Below, one piece after another: positions 21,988 to 35,499 of a stretch of 64,000 bases of DNA; within the stretch, counting starts at the first letter, position 1, and every line of letters begins with the position of its first letter. Below the pieces are notes generated by a model that searched no databases, was not told where the DNA came from, and saw only the letters and a program-made list of their open reading frames with translations. The stretch is from Cryptomeria japonica (Eukaryota > Streptophyta > Pinopsida > Cupressales > Cupressaceae): positions 763,610,173-763,674,172 of the forward strand of contig NC_081408.1 in assembly GCF_030272615.1 (NCBI RefSeq), given 5' to 3'. Both the position numbers and the translations under genes were made by a program.

Positions 21988-23590
21988 CTTTACTTCTTTT
22001 TTTTTCTGGTTTTACTGTATATATGTAATGGAAGAGTGGATGACATGGTGGGAAATCCTGAATAGTTAGGGGTGGTGTTATTTTTTTTTCCTTTTCCGGT
22101 GAGTGGGAGAAATGGAAGAGAAAGGTTATTTGTATAGTAAAATGGCGACTCTGTGTATCTTTTTCTTTGAGGTTTTGCCATTCTGAGTATATTGAATTAT
22201 ATACAGCTTGTGCTAAACGGCTGGTTTAGCCCCCTATCAACGATACTTATTTTTAATCGCCGCTTTTGAAAGCGCTCAACAAATTTAGGTGATGCTTCCT
22301 AACGTCTAAGTTGTAAGTTCAAAACTAATCTGATTTTGAAAAAAAAGTTGTGTGGTCCCAAAGGGCGGATTTTTTTTATTTTTATTTTTTATTCATGATA
22401 TATTTGTATTATATTGGATGAAGTTTTTAATTCTTCATACAAAAAGGTGTCAGATTAAAAACACAAAATTTGCAAATCACAATAGATTTTTACCCATTTT
22501 TATTTGTTTGATCCTCTTAATTTGCTTTCTCAATGCTATAAAAATACAAAAAGATTATGTTATGCAAATTTAAAGTAAAAATGTATATTGAAGTATTTTT
22601 AAACATACTTTTTTAATTTATGAAATTTTTAATATAAATGTATTTTGAAATTATTTTATTAAAAATATTAAAAAATAAATATATAGAGATTTTTCTATTA
22701 AATTATTATTTAAAAGTTTTATTAATTCAAAATTTATAATAAAGTTAAAAATTACAAATAAAAATATATATTTGATCATAAAAGTTTTGAAGTATTTTCA
22801 AAAAGTTGAAGTACAAAACCACCTTCTCTTTTTTTTTGGGTCAAAGCATGTTATAATTAAAATTTTATTAAGTTAAGAAACCTTTCACTAAAATTGTACA
22901 ATAAAGTTCTCTAGTAAATGTAAAAAAAATTATAGAGACCAATAAATTATTATAAATCTTTCAAAAGATGCTTCAAAAAAAACTCATTTTACTTTTTCAT
23001 AAAATTTAACTTTATTTTTAATGATTATTGTAATTTCCTAAATCTAACTTTTCATATAAAGAGATCTTAATTATTAAATCTGATTTTTATTATGTAGATA
23101 TTGTAAATATTTTTTTCCTAATAATTTTAACTAAATTAATATTGAAAGACTTTCTTCAATCATTATTTGATGTCAATATTATGTTAATAAGAATTAGATT
23201 TGAATTCAAAAGGTTATTTAGAGTGGGTGGTTTTACACGAAGTATTTTGGAAATAAAGGTTCAATAAAAAGTTAGACCTGAAGACAATATCAAATCATGA
23301 CTTTATTTGCAAATAGTTATCAAATCTAATCCTTCATCCTATTTATTTTATATCCCAAGTGGAAAAGAATGTGTGATGGAGATGATTAATGACAACGGAA
23401 AATGAAACTAACAAGGATAAGAGAAAATGAAACTAACTTTGAATAAGATGTGTCAATTGTTGACACGGAAGTTGATTCAAACAATCCCATTACTCCAAAA
23501 TTAAATGAGATTTGATATGCATAAGAAAATTTCATCATGAAAATAATAATAAAAATAGTTATTCCATGTATGAAGAATCAGATGTTTAGT
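21988..23590. other. Kinase 3' flank and AT-rich intergenic DNA
   Basis: The first ~200 bases after the stop are T-rich and probably hold the 3' UTR and poly(A) site, but no single clear signal can be chosen. From 22560 the DNA is very AT-rich, with no supported gene. Confidence 0.6.
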
Positions 23591-23840
23591 TCACATGGCC
23601 CCTGAGCAGATCCGCAAGCCTAGAAAAGATACTTTCCGAAAAAGATATGGTCACAGAGAGAAAGATTATAGCAGGTAGAGGACTATGCTTCAATAGACAT
23701 AGCAATCCTCAGCGACTTAAGGCGTATGGGAAAGGCTTAGGCCTTGAAGGAAATTTTTGAATTCTCTGGGGAGAGTGATAGGAATATAGCTGACCATAGC
23801 CTACTTTGGAAGAATCAGTTGTGTAAATTGTGAAAACTCA

Positions 23841-24476
23841 TTGATCGCACAGTTGAGGAATTTGTTTAACACTGAAGAGTATGTTTATGACTCTATTAGG
23901 GGGTTAGTGGGCATTCCTTTAAATTTGGACAGACACTGGTGTGATGCTTTGGTAGTGGAAGCCGTCATCCTCCCACTAGTGGATATTATAGAATCAAAGG
24001 AGCATGTGGTCGAGCTGTTAATAGGCTTCCTTAAACCCTTTATTGCAGATATGGTCGCTGAAGCCATACTGGGTCTGCAGGAAGATGTTAGAGTCAGCAT
24101 TCTGAAGATTTATTTTCAATTTGAGAACTACCTTCGGTCGGATTCAGAGGAAGAAGAAGAGAGTGAAGGAGAAGACATGCAGGAAGAAGAGGACATAGTG
24201 GACAGCGAAGATAGAGAGGTGGACTCTGTGAGCAGTGAGGAGGTTCGAGAAATGGCTCGTAGAGAAGTGTGGAGGGAAGAGAGGGAGAGACTGAAGATAT
24301 TTGGGGATGAGGCGTGGGAGATATATAGATGCGCAGTCTTTAATAGAAATATGGAACCATTTCGAAGGACAACTGAGTCAGACGACTGGTGGCTTCTGGA
24401 GAATTCCACTCGCAATGCAATTGCGATTGGTGAGTACGCTGTTGTTATATATCAAGCCTTAGGGGGACAGGTGTAA
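23841..24476 (+). CDS. Orphan acidic ORF, 211 codons, unknown function
   Basis: I do not recognise this protein. The first ~100 residues look globular with alternating hydrophobic helices (WCDALVVEAVILPLVDII, VVELLIGFLKPFIADMVAEAILGL). A strongly acidic Ser/Glu/Asp tract follows (about residues 100-135), then a charged helix (EEVREMARREVWREERERLKIFG) and an aromatic C-terminal part. No signal peptide or clear membrane span is seen. In an AT-rich region where stops are frequent, a 636-bp open frame with amphipathic patterning is unlikely by chance, so a real or recently dead gene is plausible. About 200 bp upstream, near 23595, a short basic frame begins MAPEQIRKPRKDTFRKRYGH and could be a 5' exon or part of the same relic. 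The frame is read from the first codon after the upstream stop and may start later. Confidence 0.4.
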   Translation: MIAQLRNLFNTEEYVYDSIRGLVGIPLNLDRHWCDALVVEAVILPLVDIIESKEHVVELLIGFLKPFIADMVAEAILGLQEDVRVSILKIYFQFENYLRSDSEEEEESEGEDMQEEEDIVDSEDREVDSVSSEEVREMARREVWREERERLKIFGDEAWEIYRCAVFNRNMEPFRRTTESDDWWLLENSTRNAIAIGEYAVVIYQALGGQV

Positions 24477-27400
24477 ATCGGGGTATGCAGGGTTAGTCGT
24501 GGAGTATTATTGGTTTAAGTAGGATCTATAAATTTATATTTCTATTATGAAGTAATGGCTCAAGTTTAGTAATATGTAGTCGGAAAGATGTTTGGTTTTT
24601 AGGGGGTCCATGATGGTAAATTTCAATGAAATCTCTAAAATTTTCAACCAATATAGGGAGCTATCCCCATAAAAGATAGCACTTAATGATTAAAAAAAAA
24701 AAAAAAAATTAGTTATTCCATGTTAACATCATGTCGACATGGAGTAATCTCAATTTTTTTTCTTTATAACTAATAAAAAATTTAACACTTAAATTTGTAT
24801 AGTTTCTTTATAAAATAGATCTATAATATTCTTGTTAAAATGATATATATTTTCACACAAAAACAAAAACAAAAAAACTCAAGTGGTATTGAATCTTTCC
24901 CTAAAATCTTACAAACTAGGTTAAACCTAGGAAACCAAGCAATCCATCAAAAAAAAATAAAAAAATTGTCACTTAAAACATTACATCATCACTTTTTAGT
25001 ATTATAAAAAATCAAGCAACAAGAGGTGATAATTCATAGAACATTGCCTCAATGATCCAACACATTTTAGAGATGGATCAGCTCCAAAGCCACTTTGTTG
25101 GCTTGAACTTGAATCTAAAATAAAAATATTAGAGATAACCATAGGATGATGCTATAAGTAAAGAAGTGCTTATCAACTAGAGTGTTAGAAACAATAGAAA
25201 ATTTTCATTCAAAACATAAAAAATGGATCTCAACTTAGAAAGTATTATAAATCTATATGAATTTCGTAGGAAACATAGACCAATTTCCTTAGAAGAATAT
25301 TATGCTAACTAAATAGCTTAAGTTAGTTTGAAGAATTCATGAATCCATGACCAAGGATATTGAGCTCTATTATGTCAAAACAATGATTGATGAGATTTCT
25401 TAGTCTTTAGAAAAGATAATTGAGATTCAACACTCTTAAGTGGACCATGTATTCTCTCACAAGAGCTCCTTGGTAGAGAATACACCAAGCGAAGTGGGTA
25501 ACTTGGTTCTAGAATGGTATTCTAGCCAATCAAGAAACTTCTACTTCAAGTATGAAAAGAAGAATACAAAAAACAACCCTTCTTCAATTTTCTATATCAT
25601 TGATAGCAAGTGAGGGGAAAACTATTCATATACTTTGCTAGAAGTGAACTTGAAAATGGGTTTTAACATACTATTTCTAATTTTTTTTCCAAGGATGACT
25701 GGATTGAATAACAATTTTGTTTTGCATATGAGGACATGAAGCTTCAAGAATCTCATGAAAATATTATTTATCCTAATTGCTCAAATTATGTTTCCTTAGC
25801 TTCACAATAGGAGAGCCAAGAGTAGGTGGCAAGGGAACATATCCAAGGAACTTTAAAGCCAAGGGAACATCATGGAAGGTGATAATTAGAGACAACAATG
25901 TACAATGTTGATTAACTAAAATCCTATCATATAGTCCATTCTCATTCCATAAAATCCATATATCGTGATAGCATTCTAGGCCTTGTAGATACTTTTGAAG
26001 ATAAAAGTCACAGCAATCTTGATAGATGCTCTAATAACTAAAAGTGAGTGGAAAGTCAAAACTCTCCTTGATATATTTACCTACTGAAAAATAACTTTGT
26101 TATTCAATAGAATAATTTTTCTTCCACACTAATCGAATAGAAAAAGCTTAAAAACCAAAAAAAAATAAAAAATCAAAACCTCTATCATAATTAATCTATT
26201 CTTTAAAAAATTACAGCTAAATAAAAATCTATTAAAACAAAATTATATTTTATACTGTCAAATCTTAAATCCTAGAACCAAAAAAAGAAATTCAAAACAC
26301 TGTAAAATTTATCCAATGTTCTCCTCATCCTCAGTTGAAGTACCCATTAACAGGCTGTTAGAGACTAAAACCTTAATAACAAATCCTTTTGAACCTCAGA
26401 AGACACATCCCTTGCAACAAGAATTAAAAAATTCTCATATTTTCTCCTTTACAATTCATCTGGAATCTTATCAATATTTTCCCTTTTAATTTTCTATTCA
26501 CAGCATTCCCCCATGGTGAAACAGCAAACTGTCACAAATCAAATACAGTTCTTCTTGCACTAACATTGGCAGACATCATTCGAACTGGCTTTACTCTGAC
26601 ACAACTCCTTCCAATACACCTCAACACTACGGGGCATACTTTTTCATTGTAGAAGATCTTTATCAATAAAAAATATATTGCTACAGCATAACATGTTCAG
26701 CAAATAGTAGAACTCAGAATCAAAAAGAATATTTAAGCTTGAAAGTTAAAACCATATGTTGGGCAACTTTTAAAAATTGTTCTATGTTCAATATAGTCAA
26801 TATAGTCGATATAGTTATCCATCTGGAGGTACGTTTGGAGCAAGTTCGATCTTTGAGTGAATTTGATGGACGAGATCTTTCTGTAGTCAAAGGAGGTTTG
26901 TAGTTTAAATGTATGCTTACTCGAAATGTTGTAATCTGTTATGTAAAGACTGAAATGTCAACATTTATGTATGCTGAGATATTTCTATCAAAAATATAAT
27001 TGATATATAGAATATATATATAATGTTGGATTTCTTTAAGGTCAAAGTGGGCACAAGCTTTTGATGTTTAGTATGATGCGTTTGGAAAGCTGATTAAAGG
27101 AAAAAGTTCCAAACAAGAGAAAAGTAATAAAGTCTTGCTGGGTGGTCGATATAAGGTGGAGAAAGTTGAGACAGTGTGAGCCCAAATCAATATTTTCTAT
27201 CATTTGTTTAGATATTATTCTGTGTCTTTCAGCAATGTTGTTGAATTCTGATTCAAATTGGGAGACCCGATTCGTTCACACACAACTTTTTCTTTCTTCC
27301 TTTTGATTATTATTTTTTAGGGTAATGATGGCTTTGTACAAAAATCTTTCTGCACAGTAGATTTACAATACTGCTTATCCTCTAATGATGCTCATTGGAC

Positions 27401-29954
27401 TGAAAACATGTTCTAGGGTAGAATATGATTACATGCACATTATTATTGTCTTTTGATATAAGATTCGGTTTGCTTTGCTGACTATGAAAGTAATGGCTTC
27501 GATTAAATCAGGAGAAAGAAAACAAAGTAGACTATATTGTATCATAATAATAATAATAACAAGAAAAGAAAGTAGACTATATTCTATCATAATAACAAAT
27601 GGTGGTATAAGACCTGTCTCAATGTACAAATAAATAGAGAACTTCTCTCAGCTATAAGAATGAAATTGATTTGGGTATCTTCATTTGTACTGTACTATAA
27701 TAAGAGAGAAATGATGTAATAATTATTAGTTTTGGATTCATTTTATTATTCGTGTTGTTTAACTGGTTAATAATAGTGATTAGGACGATTAATATGATTA
27801 TCGGTTATTGTTTATGATCTTCAAAGATTTGGTGTTGTTTTTTTTATAGATATATGACGATTTGATATAGAGATTGGAATAATGTTTCCATTATTTTCAT
27901 TTTTTAATAATAAAATTTAGTTGTAATTGTCATCAAGAACATATTCATGCATTTCTAAGTTTTGTGAGGTGTGTCATCATTAAATGGAGGTATTGTACTT
28001 AGACATCATCTAGTTCAATGGTCAAATAGTCAATAGCAATTTGACACCTTATCCATACCAAAAAGTGTTAAATAGTTGTCTTATTTTTATTGACCAAAGT
28101 TCACCGTTTACCATTGAATTAAAATATTGTTTAAAATTAGCCAATTATAAGGATGGTATCATGTGAGCATGTTTTATCATAGACTAGGAGTGGTGAGGGA
28201 AAATAAATAGTTTATGTATCATCCAACCTACCAAAATCAAACCATGAATTATAAGTAGCTTCATTGTGTGTTTTATTTGGTATTATTGTTTTAATGAAGG
28301 GGAGAGAGATCATTTTAATTATTCAACCTTACTTTTGGTAGTCAGTTATGGTCGTGTAGTGTACCAAAATCAGTGTATTCAACCCTCAATCAATAAATTT
28401 ATTGGTATTGAAGAAGTGATTATAGTAGAGTTGTAATTGCTATTGTATGTTGATTTTTTATACATAAATAATGTCAATATTATTGACTAGTTCAAAAAAA
28501 GTGGTCATAATGTGATTGTTAGATAACATAGCTAAGTAAGGATTTTAGACAGTATAGCATATATGTATTCCTTTATAAAAGGAAGTCAAGTGTCTATAAG
28601 CCTCATAGAAGAAAGAAAAATTCACAATTTATTTACTATATATATTAGAATGTGAATAAGAGAAAGAAAAAAGGAAATGGAAGCATGAGAAGGTCAATGG
28701 AAAATTCATAGCATTTGCAATTGGAGAAAGAGAGAGAGGAGGTTCTAGAAGCCATTTAAATCACTCCCTTCCACCTCCCTAGTAATCTTGGTATATGTTT
28801 TTATTTTTTTTTAAATTGAAAAAATCTTGGTATATGTTTTTTTTTTTTTTTAAATTGAAACCATATCTTTGTCTAATTTCATGGGAATTCACTATTTAAT
28901 GGTTATTTACCAAGTCTCTTCATAAAGTAGATTCAATGATCACTATAAATCTTAGCTGTTATACCACTTTCTATAAAGAGGTAGAAACATATAGTGTGTC
29001 CCACTTTTTCATCTAAGCAAGCTACTCAAACCAACATTTTTAGGTTTTTATCAATAATAGAAAGAAAATTGTTAAAAATTTGAAGATAATACAAACTAAA
29101 TATTTGTGATATTTTATATATAACTTTTTTATTTAAAAAATTAAAATTTCTCATTTTTTAATTATTTAAGATCAAATAAACAAAAGTTATAATGTGCATC
29201 AAAGAGCCTTTAATCTAATCTATTTCAATACACTTTGAGTTAGGGCTAAGAAATTGACAAACAACAGATTTAGGAAATAAGATTTTGTGATAAGAGCCAC
29301 AAACAAACAAACAACTAAAAGAAAAGAATGAGAACATGTTTATTTGACTATGGAAGAAGCGGGCATATTACCTTTTAGAATATAGTTGGTAAAATCATGT
29401 AAGTTAGACAAGATGTTGATTTAAATTAATTATCAAGTCATTATTCTCGCTCCTAGAAATTGTCACTTAAGTAATTAAAGGATTAACAACATTCTAATTG
29501 AAGCATGGTCAATATTTGATAGCCTTTCTAATTTTTGGACTAATTATTTTTATGGAGAGGGGAATACAAATCTCCTCTCTGATCAAGGTTGATCATTAGT
29601 GATAAATGGGATACATGACCCAATATTAATGAGATTTATATCTTATGGGTATCAAGAATATCATATCATATTCAATTATCACCTTATAATTTGTTCTTTG
29701 ATTTTAACTGTATTAGGATTCAAATTGACAATGACAATTTTTTCTTGATTTCTTGTCCTTCAGTTAAAATTTTGGCTTTGTTACCCCATCATAGATAGCC
29801 AATATGATATATTTCTTAATGGGTCTCACTTGATCAAATTTTGTAAGAATTGTTCCCTTCATCCCTTGTGTTCCTATTAATGTGTTAGTGATTGTAAAAA
29901 TCTAAGAAAATTAAGTTGGATGTTTTTGGCTCTTTTTCTTTTGTTTGTTAGTAT
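24477..29954. other. AT-rich intergenic DNA with unrecognisable remnants
   Basis: No supported gene lies in this 5.5 kb. A poly-A run is at 24690-24708 and a short (TAA/ATA)n near 27545. A ~38-bp tandem duplication with internal poly-T lies at about 28785-28862 (ATCTTGGTATATGTTTTT). Around 25430-25560 a frame (with VGNLVLEW) is faintly like a gypsy integrase tail but too degraded to call. Confidence 0.6.
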
Positions 29955-32900
29955 TGTAGACACCTAAAATTGTCTTGGCCTAATTAAATATTTTATCCTA
30001 ATCCTTATAATAATTAAATATAATTTTATTTATTTAATTAATTCACTAAGCCTTTTTCTAGCATTTTCCTATTTAAATTTTAAAAAATTATTTTTTTAAA
30101 TTATCCTTTCCGTAAATTAAATAAATATTTTATTTATTTAATTGATCCCACTTCCTCTATTAATTAAATAGATCTTTATTTATTTGATTAATTCATTAGT
30201 TTTTTCCCTCCATGACACTTGTCATTCATCTCTTAATTATCCTCCAACTATCCCCTTATTTTATTATTTCCTCTACCTACCCTTTAATCCTAGCCGACCA
30301 ATTATCTTTTCACCTCGTAATCATATCCCTCCTTTTTCTAAGGTGTTCACTATATAAGGGGATTCCTTCATCCTTTCACAACCCTAAATAATGTGTCTAC
30401 TAAGCCTTCAAGCAATCAACGACTACACAACCAAAATATGTTCTTTGTTGAGCTCTTGTGCACAATACAAAATCTGAGAGCAAATATATTAAACAAGATC
30501 AATGGAGATAAGTGTTGGTGTAAATAATTATTCATCATGGATATTACTACACTTTACTTAAGTTTACTTAGGTACATGCATTTAATAGTAGTTTGGGTAT
30601 GAGACACTTGGGTGTTTGTGCCACATTGGGATAATGTGTGTAGGAGAATTTCCACCTTTTATGGTGTTGATCTTGTTACTACTCTATCATATCCACTTAT
30701 TGTGGAGTGATAATTCCACCTTCGGTGGGTGATCCACCTCATGTGGAATATTTTATTATTTCTCCTACCTACCCACACCTATTTCCTACCTACCCTTGTT
30801 TCTTATTTAGCCACATGTCATGTCTGTGTGCTCACATATCCATATAGCCTTGCCTATATAAAAAGGCTCATCTACTTTGTACTGGCAATCATTGAACATC
30901 TTGTAATGATCCAGTTGATCACATTTTGCATCTTGATAGAATACAGTTTATTCTTATCATCTATTTTGTCCTCTCTTACTTGTGCTTTCCATTGCCTCTA
31001 GATCTTGGCAAAATCTCACATGGTATCAGAGCCATTAGAGTGTCATTGGTTTGCTAATTGAGAGAAATTTGGGGTTTGCATTTTGGAGCTTTCTATTACA
31101 GGTTTTTATTGGAGCTTGTTGGGTCAAATCTGAGGTCACCATTGGATTGAGGAGGTCCAAGAAAGTCAGTTTTTCCTTTTGCTTCATCCAAATCAGACTT
31201 CGGAGGCCAAATCTAGAGGCATTTGAAGTTTGAAGTTGTAGGGGAAATTTTCCAGAAATTATAATTTTGCAGGCAATTTTCAAATAGTGATATATCACTC
31301 ATCCGGACTCCTTTTTTCGATCAATATTTTTTCTTTTGGGGTAGAATTTTGTGATTTGTACAGTTTTGTAGGAGTTTTCTATTTTTTGGATACAGGTTTT
31401 TTGGAAATTGTGAAATCCCGATTTTTACAACTTTGGAGGCTTCATTTGGACTCATATGGACTCCTTTTCAGGTGCCGTTTTTTTTAGAGTGCATAATTTT
31501 TTGTCTACTTTCATAATCTTCCATTAGTTTGCAGTGATTTTGAGTAGAAATTATACTTTTAGTATTTCATCATTTTTTGGCCTATTTGGTACTTGTATTT
31601 TGCTTGGATCTCAGTTTAGATCACTAGTAGTATTTGTTGAAGTCTCTTATATCTCATTTTGAGAAGTTGTAATCATTGATATTAGAAGTCCACTTTGCCA
31701 TTATTTTCAAATGCCAACGCGATATTTTTATGGGGGGTCAGTTGTTCATTTATATCTCTTGGTAAAACTCATTCAGAGGCATCTTCATCTGTGGTATTCT
31801 ACAGGGCTTCTTTGTTGGTAGCATCGTTTTCATGTTTCCACATTTGAATATTTTATCATGATGTATGCTCTTGCATGACCAATGTTGTACTCGCACTATC
31901 ATAAAGTGCCACACATCTTTGTATCTTGTCATTGTTGACATATTTGATGTCATCCTCTTGTACACGTAGATTAGGAATATCTTGCGAGACTTGGTGCATG
32001 GCTCCAGTTGAGACTTAGATTGTACACATTTGTGCATGGCTCCCGTGAGACTTAGATTGTACCAGTATTTTTTTCATTTACGAGTATCCAAATGATGCTC
32101 AAAGCAGGTTGTCTCCATGCCTGATCTTCATTTTTGTTGCAGTGAGTGATTCATCATCATCGACTTGGTACCTGGTTTTGTCACACTTTGACATTATTGG
32201 TGCAGCATTGGCTCTCTTTCTTCCTTATGGGGAGGTATTTTGGTCATCGTCATTGGACCATCTTTGCAGGAGATTCAACATTGAGGGAGGGCTTCATGGT
32301 CTCTTCTTCTCTCTTATGGGGGGACATATTTTGTTCTTCTCATTCATCATTGAGAACATTTTGTGCTTTCATCATCTCTTTTTTGGGGAGAGTTTTTTCC
32401 CATTGGTTCTTCTCTCTTTTCCCGCTTTATGGCAGATTGCATTTGTATTTGTTCATGGGTACCTAACATGGCCTCATAGTTGGGACCCTTCTTGCATTGC
32501 TTAGTTGCATTGTAGACTTTAGTGCATCCCCCTAAGTTGCACTTAAGAGGGGGTGTTGGTGTAAATAATTATTCATCTTGGATATTATTACACTTTACTT
32601 AAGTTTACTTAGGTACATGCATTTAATAGTAGTTTGGGTATGAGACACTTGGGTGTTTGTGCCACATTGGGATAGTGAGTGTAGGAGAATTTCCACCTTT
32701 TATGGTGTTGATCTTGTTACTACTCTATCATATCCACTTATTGTGGAGTGATAATTCCACCTTCGGTGGGTGATCCACCTCATGTGGAATATTTTATTAT
32801 TTCTCCTACCTACCCTTGTTTCTTATTGAGTCACATGTCATGTTTGTGTGCTCACATATCCATATAGCCTTGCCTATATAAGCAGGCTCATCTACTTAGT

Positions 32901-33125
32901 ACGAGCAATCATTGAACATGTTGTAATGATCCAGTTGATCATATTTTGCATCTTGATATAATATAGTTTATTCCTATCATCTATTTTGTTCTCTCTTATT
33001 TGTGCTTTCCATTGCCTCTAGATCTTGGCAAAATCTCATAATAAGAAACAATGGAGATCAAACCCTAATAAGCATGTGAATGGTATAATCTTTCTCTATT
33101 TTGATGTTTTACATATTTTAGGCTC
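29955..33125 (+). repeat. Gypsy-like LTR split by a nested element (right end approximate)
   Basis: The start, TGTAGACACCTAAAATTG, matches the gypsy-1 LTR start (TGTAGACACCTAAAAGTAATT), and both then run into TTAATTAAT-rich sequence. A TATA-like CACTATATAAGGGG lies near 30348. At 30512 it is interrupted by the 2.5 kb LTR element, and it resumes at 33041 (AACAATGGAGATCAAACCC). No polypurine tract precedes the start, so this is a 5' or solo LTR. The right end near 33125 is a guess, because no PBS or matching target duplication is evident. Confidence 0.55.
30513..33040 (+). mobile_element. Complete 2.5 kb non-autonomous LTR element (TRIM/LARD-like)
   Basis: The LTRs are 30513-31020 (508 bp) and 32554-33040 (487 bp). 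They are near-identical except for one 21-bp insertion in the left copy and scattered substitutions. The target duplication is perfect: ATAAG at 30508-30512 and 33041-33045. The PBS TGGTATCAGAGCC (31021-31033) abuts the left LTR and matches the 3' end of initiator tRNA-Met. The PPT AAGAGGGGG is at 32545-32553. A TATA-like CTATATAAAAAGG is near 30853. The 1.5 kb interior has no gag or pol motif; open frames such as 32109-32504 lack any domain. The PBS and PPT style suggest mobilisation by a copia-type partner. Confidence 0.93.
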
Positions 33126-34947
33126 TTCGTTGGTGTATGGTGGAATCTTGATCAAGTAAAACTAGGGTTTATGTGGTTGGATCTTTATGGTTTGGTAATA
33201 GTTTTGATCATTCAATTTTCACTATATACAAGAATTTTGAGCTTTTAATATTCCTCTTAACTCTATTTCTTACATCACCTCAAAACCCTAGCCCTTTGTA
33301 TTATTTTTTATTTCAATGTTTCATGCCCTTGCTTCATTCGGAATCAATATGCTTTGTATTTGATCCTAAAAACACCAACATGTTGCCTTGTTTCTCCCTT
33401 TTATTAGATTTTTAGAGTTTCATTTTCTCTAGTATCATTTCCCTATTTTCCTCAAATCTTTGAAATCACAACATATTCTTTCACTTTGCCATCACACTTT
33501 GATTTTTTCACTGGATTAGTGCACTTTTCATTATGTCTCAAATTTATAAGTTCTCTATGAACCTCAATCCTTATTATTGTGTTTTTTGCTAATGTGCTTC
33601 TTGATTCTTACCAAAATATCACTCCTAATCCCCTTCATTCCATCCCTCTCTCTCCAAAACCCTTAAATTCAAAGGTATCCTAGACTCGAGAACCAAGTTC
33701 CTAGTGCTAGGTCTACCCTAACCCCTACACCTTATATCCTCTGTTTTCTAGGTACTTTCACAATCCATTTTATTCCTCCCCACTAAGCCTCTAGCTCGAA
33801 CAGAAACCTATACCTTAGCACCTAAACCCAGGTGCCAAGTTTTTTACCACTCATTTATCCCTAAGGATCCTCTCTTCCCACATTTCTACATGCTTATCTC
33901 ATTGAGTGTGGAATCTCAAGAGTAATTAGGACCTTGGAACATAATTTCAATTCCTTGGTTCTCCTTGTTCATTGACCCTTAACCAATTCTTAGTCCTAGT
34001 TCACTTCCACTATCTAGTCTTAGTCCTTGTTTTCTCTCCAATCCAAAAACCAATTTCTTCCTACAATCTATTATCCCATTATTCCATTAAAATTTGAGCT
34101 TCTACATAGAATCTACACCTCACTAAATTTCCATTTACTCGACTCATTTCTTTCCTTGCACCCTCACACTTGGTACCAATCACTAGGTCAATGAAGAAAA
34201 TTTCACCATGTGAATGTCAGTGAGTTCAAGTTTCCTCAAACTCTTCAGTGTGGTTCAAAACTAAGAATTTTTGAAATAAAGATGACAGGGAGTTCCAAGG
34301 TTTGTGAACTCCCTAAACCTCTAACCTAGTTTAATGAAGATAAAAAATTTTGACATGGGACATGACTAAAAATGGTTAAGTGGTGTTAGCAAGTTCACAA
34401 TTTCTTGATCTCATTGACAATTTCAAAATGTACTTCAAGAATTTTCAATTTTGAAATGTACATTGGTTGAACATTACAACCAATTTCACTTCAACCCAAT
34501 GAATATATTTAGAATTTAACTAACCTTGGATGTCATTGTAAACTCTAGAACTTGTAACATATTCTCTTTACTTTAATATTACTTAGGATACTTCTATGAA
34601 CACTCTCTTGGAATTAACTAAGCCTTAAATACAAGATAAATTAGCTACTTTTATTTGTTGAGTTTGAACCCTTATAATTCACTAATGAACTCTTATTTTT
34701 CCCTCGTAAATGACACCCTAACCTTAAGGCTTAAACTATGTTCAAATATTTTAGTGGAGCAATTTGTGGACCTAAAAAGTTCAAGTCACTAGTGTTTGTC
34801 ACCTCAATGTGAGAAAAGAAGCGTGATCTAGATCCTCACATGATCAAGTCATCTCTTTAATCGAGAGCTTATTGCTTCATCCTCACTTTATTTCTACATG
34901 ATCTAGAAATTTATTCTAATTCATGTATCACCTCTACATAGAGCCAC
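33046..34947. other. Non-coding stretch, no gene seen
   Basis: This begins with the resumed gypsy-like LTR sequence, then continues as AT-rich and CT-rich DNA with repeated CCCTAACC-like text near 33710-33850. I see no domain, LTR boundary or RNA gene that I can support. Confidence 0.5.
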
Positions 34948-35327
34948 TGATTTGGTAAGGAGACAATCTTCACTAAATGACATTCTTGTTGTCACATGGC
35001 CTTCTCTGTTGCTTGTTATTTTTTTGCTTGCTTCTCAAACCTAACTGCTTCCTTTTCTACCTGGTTTTCTTCGCATTCTACTTTCCTCTCCCTCATTTTC
35101 TCCTTTTTTGTGTTGTTGCAACTTTTCATTTCTCTATTGATTTATCAAGGAGACAATCTTCACTAAATGACTTTTTTTTTTGTCACGTGGCCTTCTCCTT
35201 TGTCGCTTGTTATTTTTTTGCTTGCTTCTCCAACCTAAGTGCTTCCTTTTCTACCTGGTTTGCTTCGTATTCTACTTTCCTCTCCCTCATTTTATCATTT
35301 TTGTGTTGTTGAAACTCTTCATTTCTC
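34948..35327 (-). repeat. Tandem duplication, two ~190-bp units
   Basis: The units start at 34948 (TGATTTGGTAAGGAGACAATCTTCAC) and 35138 (TGATTTATCAAGGAGACAATCTTCAC) and remain alignable throughout. Read on the minus strand they would encode Glu/Lys/Arg-rich, coiled-coil-like text (MREREVE, EKQAKK) broken by stops. They lie just beyond the transposase fossil and may be its degenerate tail or next exon. Confidence 0.85.
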
Positions 35328-35499
35328 TGTTTGTGTGCCTCTTATTCATTAAGCATGTCAATGTAGGCATTGGATGTTAATATATGTGATTGCCTACTTG
35401 GACGAAGCACTCCAGTTTAACTTCCACGTGATGTTTGTTTCACCCTCCACACTAGAAGTATTAAGAAACCTATTGGTTGAGATCATTATTTTCTACCTA

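Noticed and set aside
25430-25560. Weak resemblance to a gypsy integrase C-terminus
   Set aside because: Only a few residues fit, with stops and no supporting motifs nearby.
32109-32504. 131-codon hydrophobic ORF inside the 2.5 kb LTR element
   Set aside because: Phe/Leu/Ser-rich composition expected of T-rich non-coding DNA; overlaps another frame of similar kind and has no domain.
33425-33435. AGTAT as possible right target duplication of the 29955 LTR
   Set aside because: It equals the bases before 29955, but the preceding sequence ends CTCT instead of CA, and no PBS follows; chance is likely.
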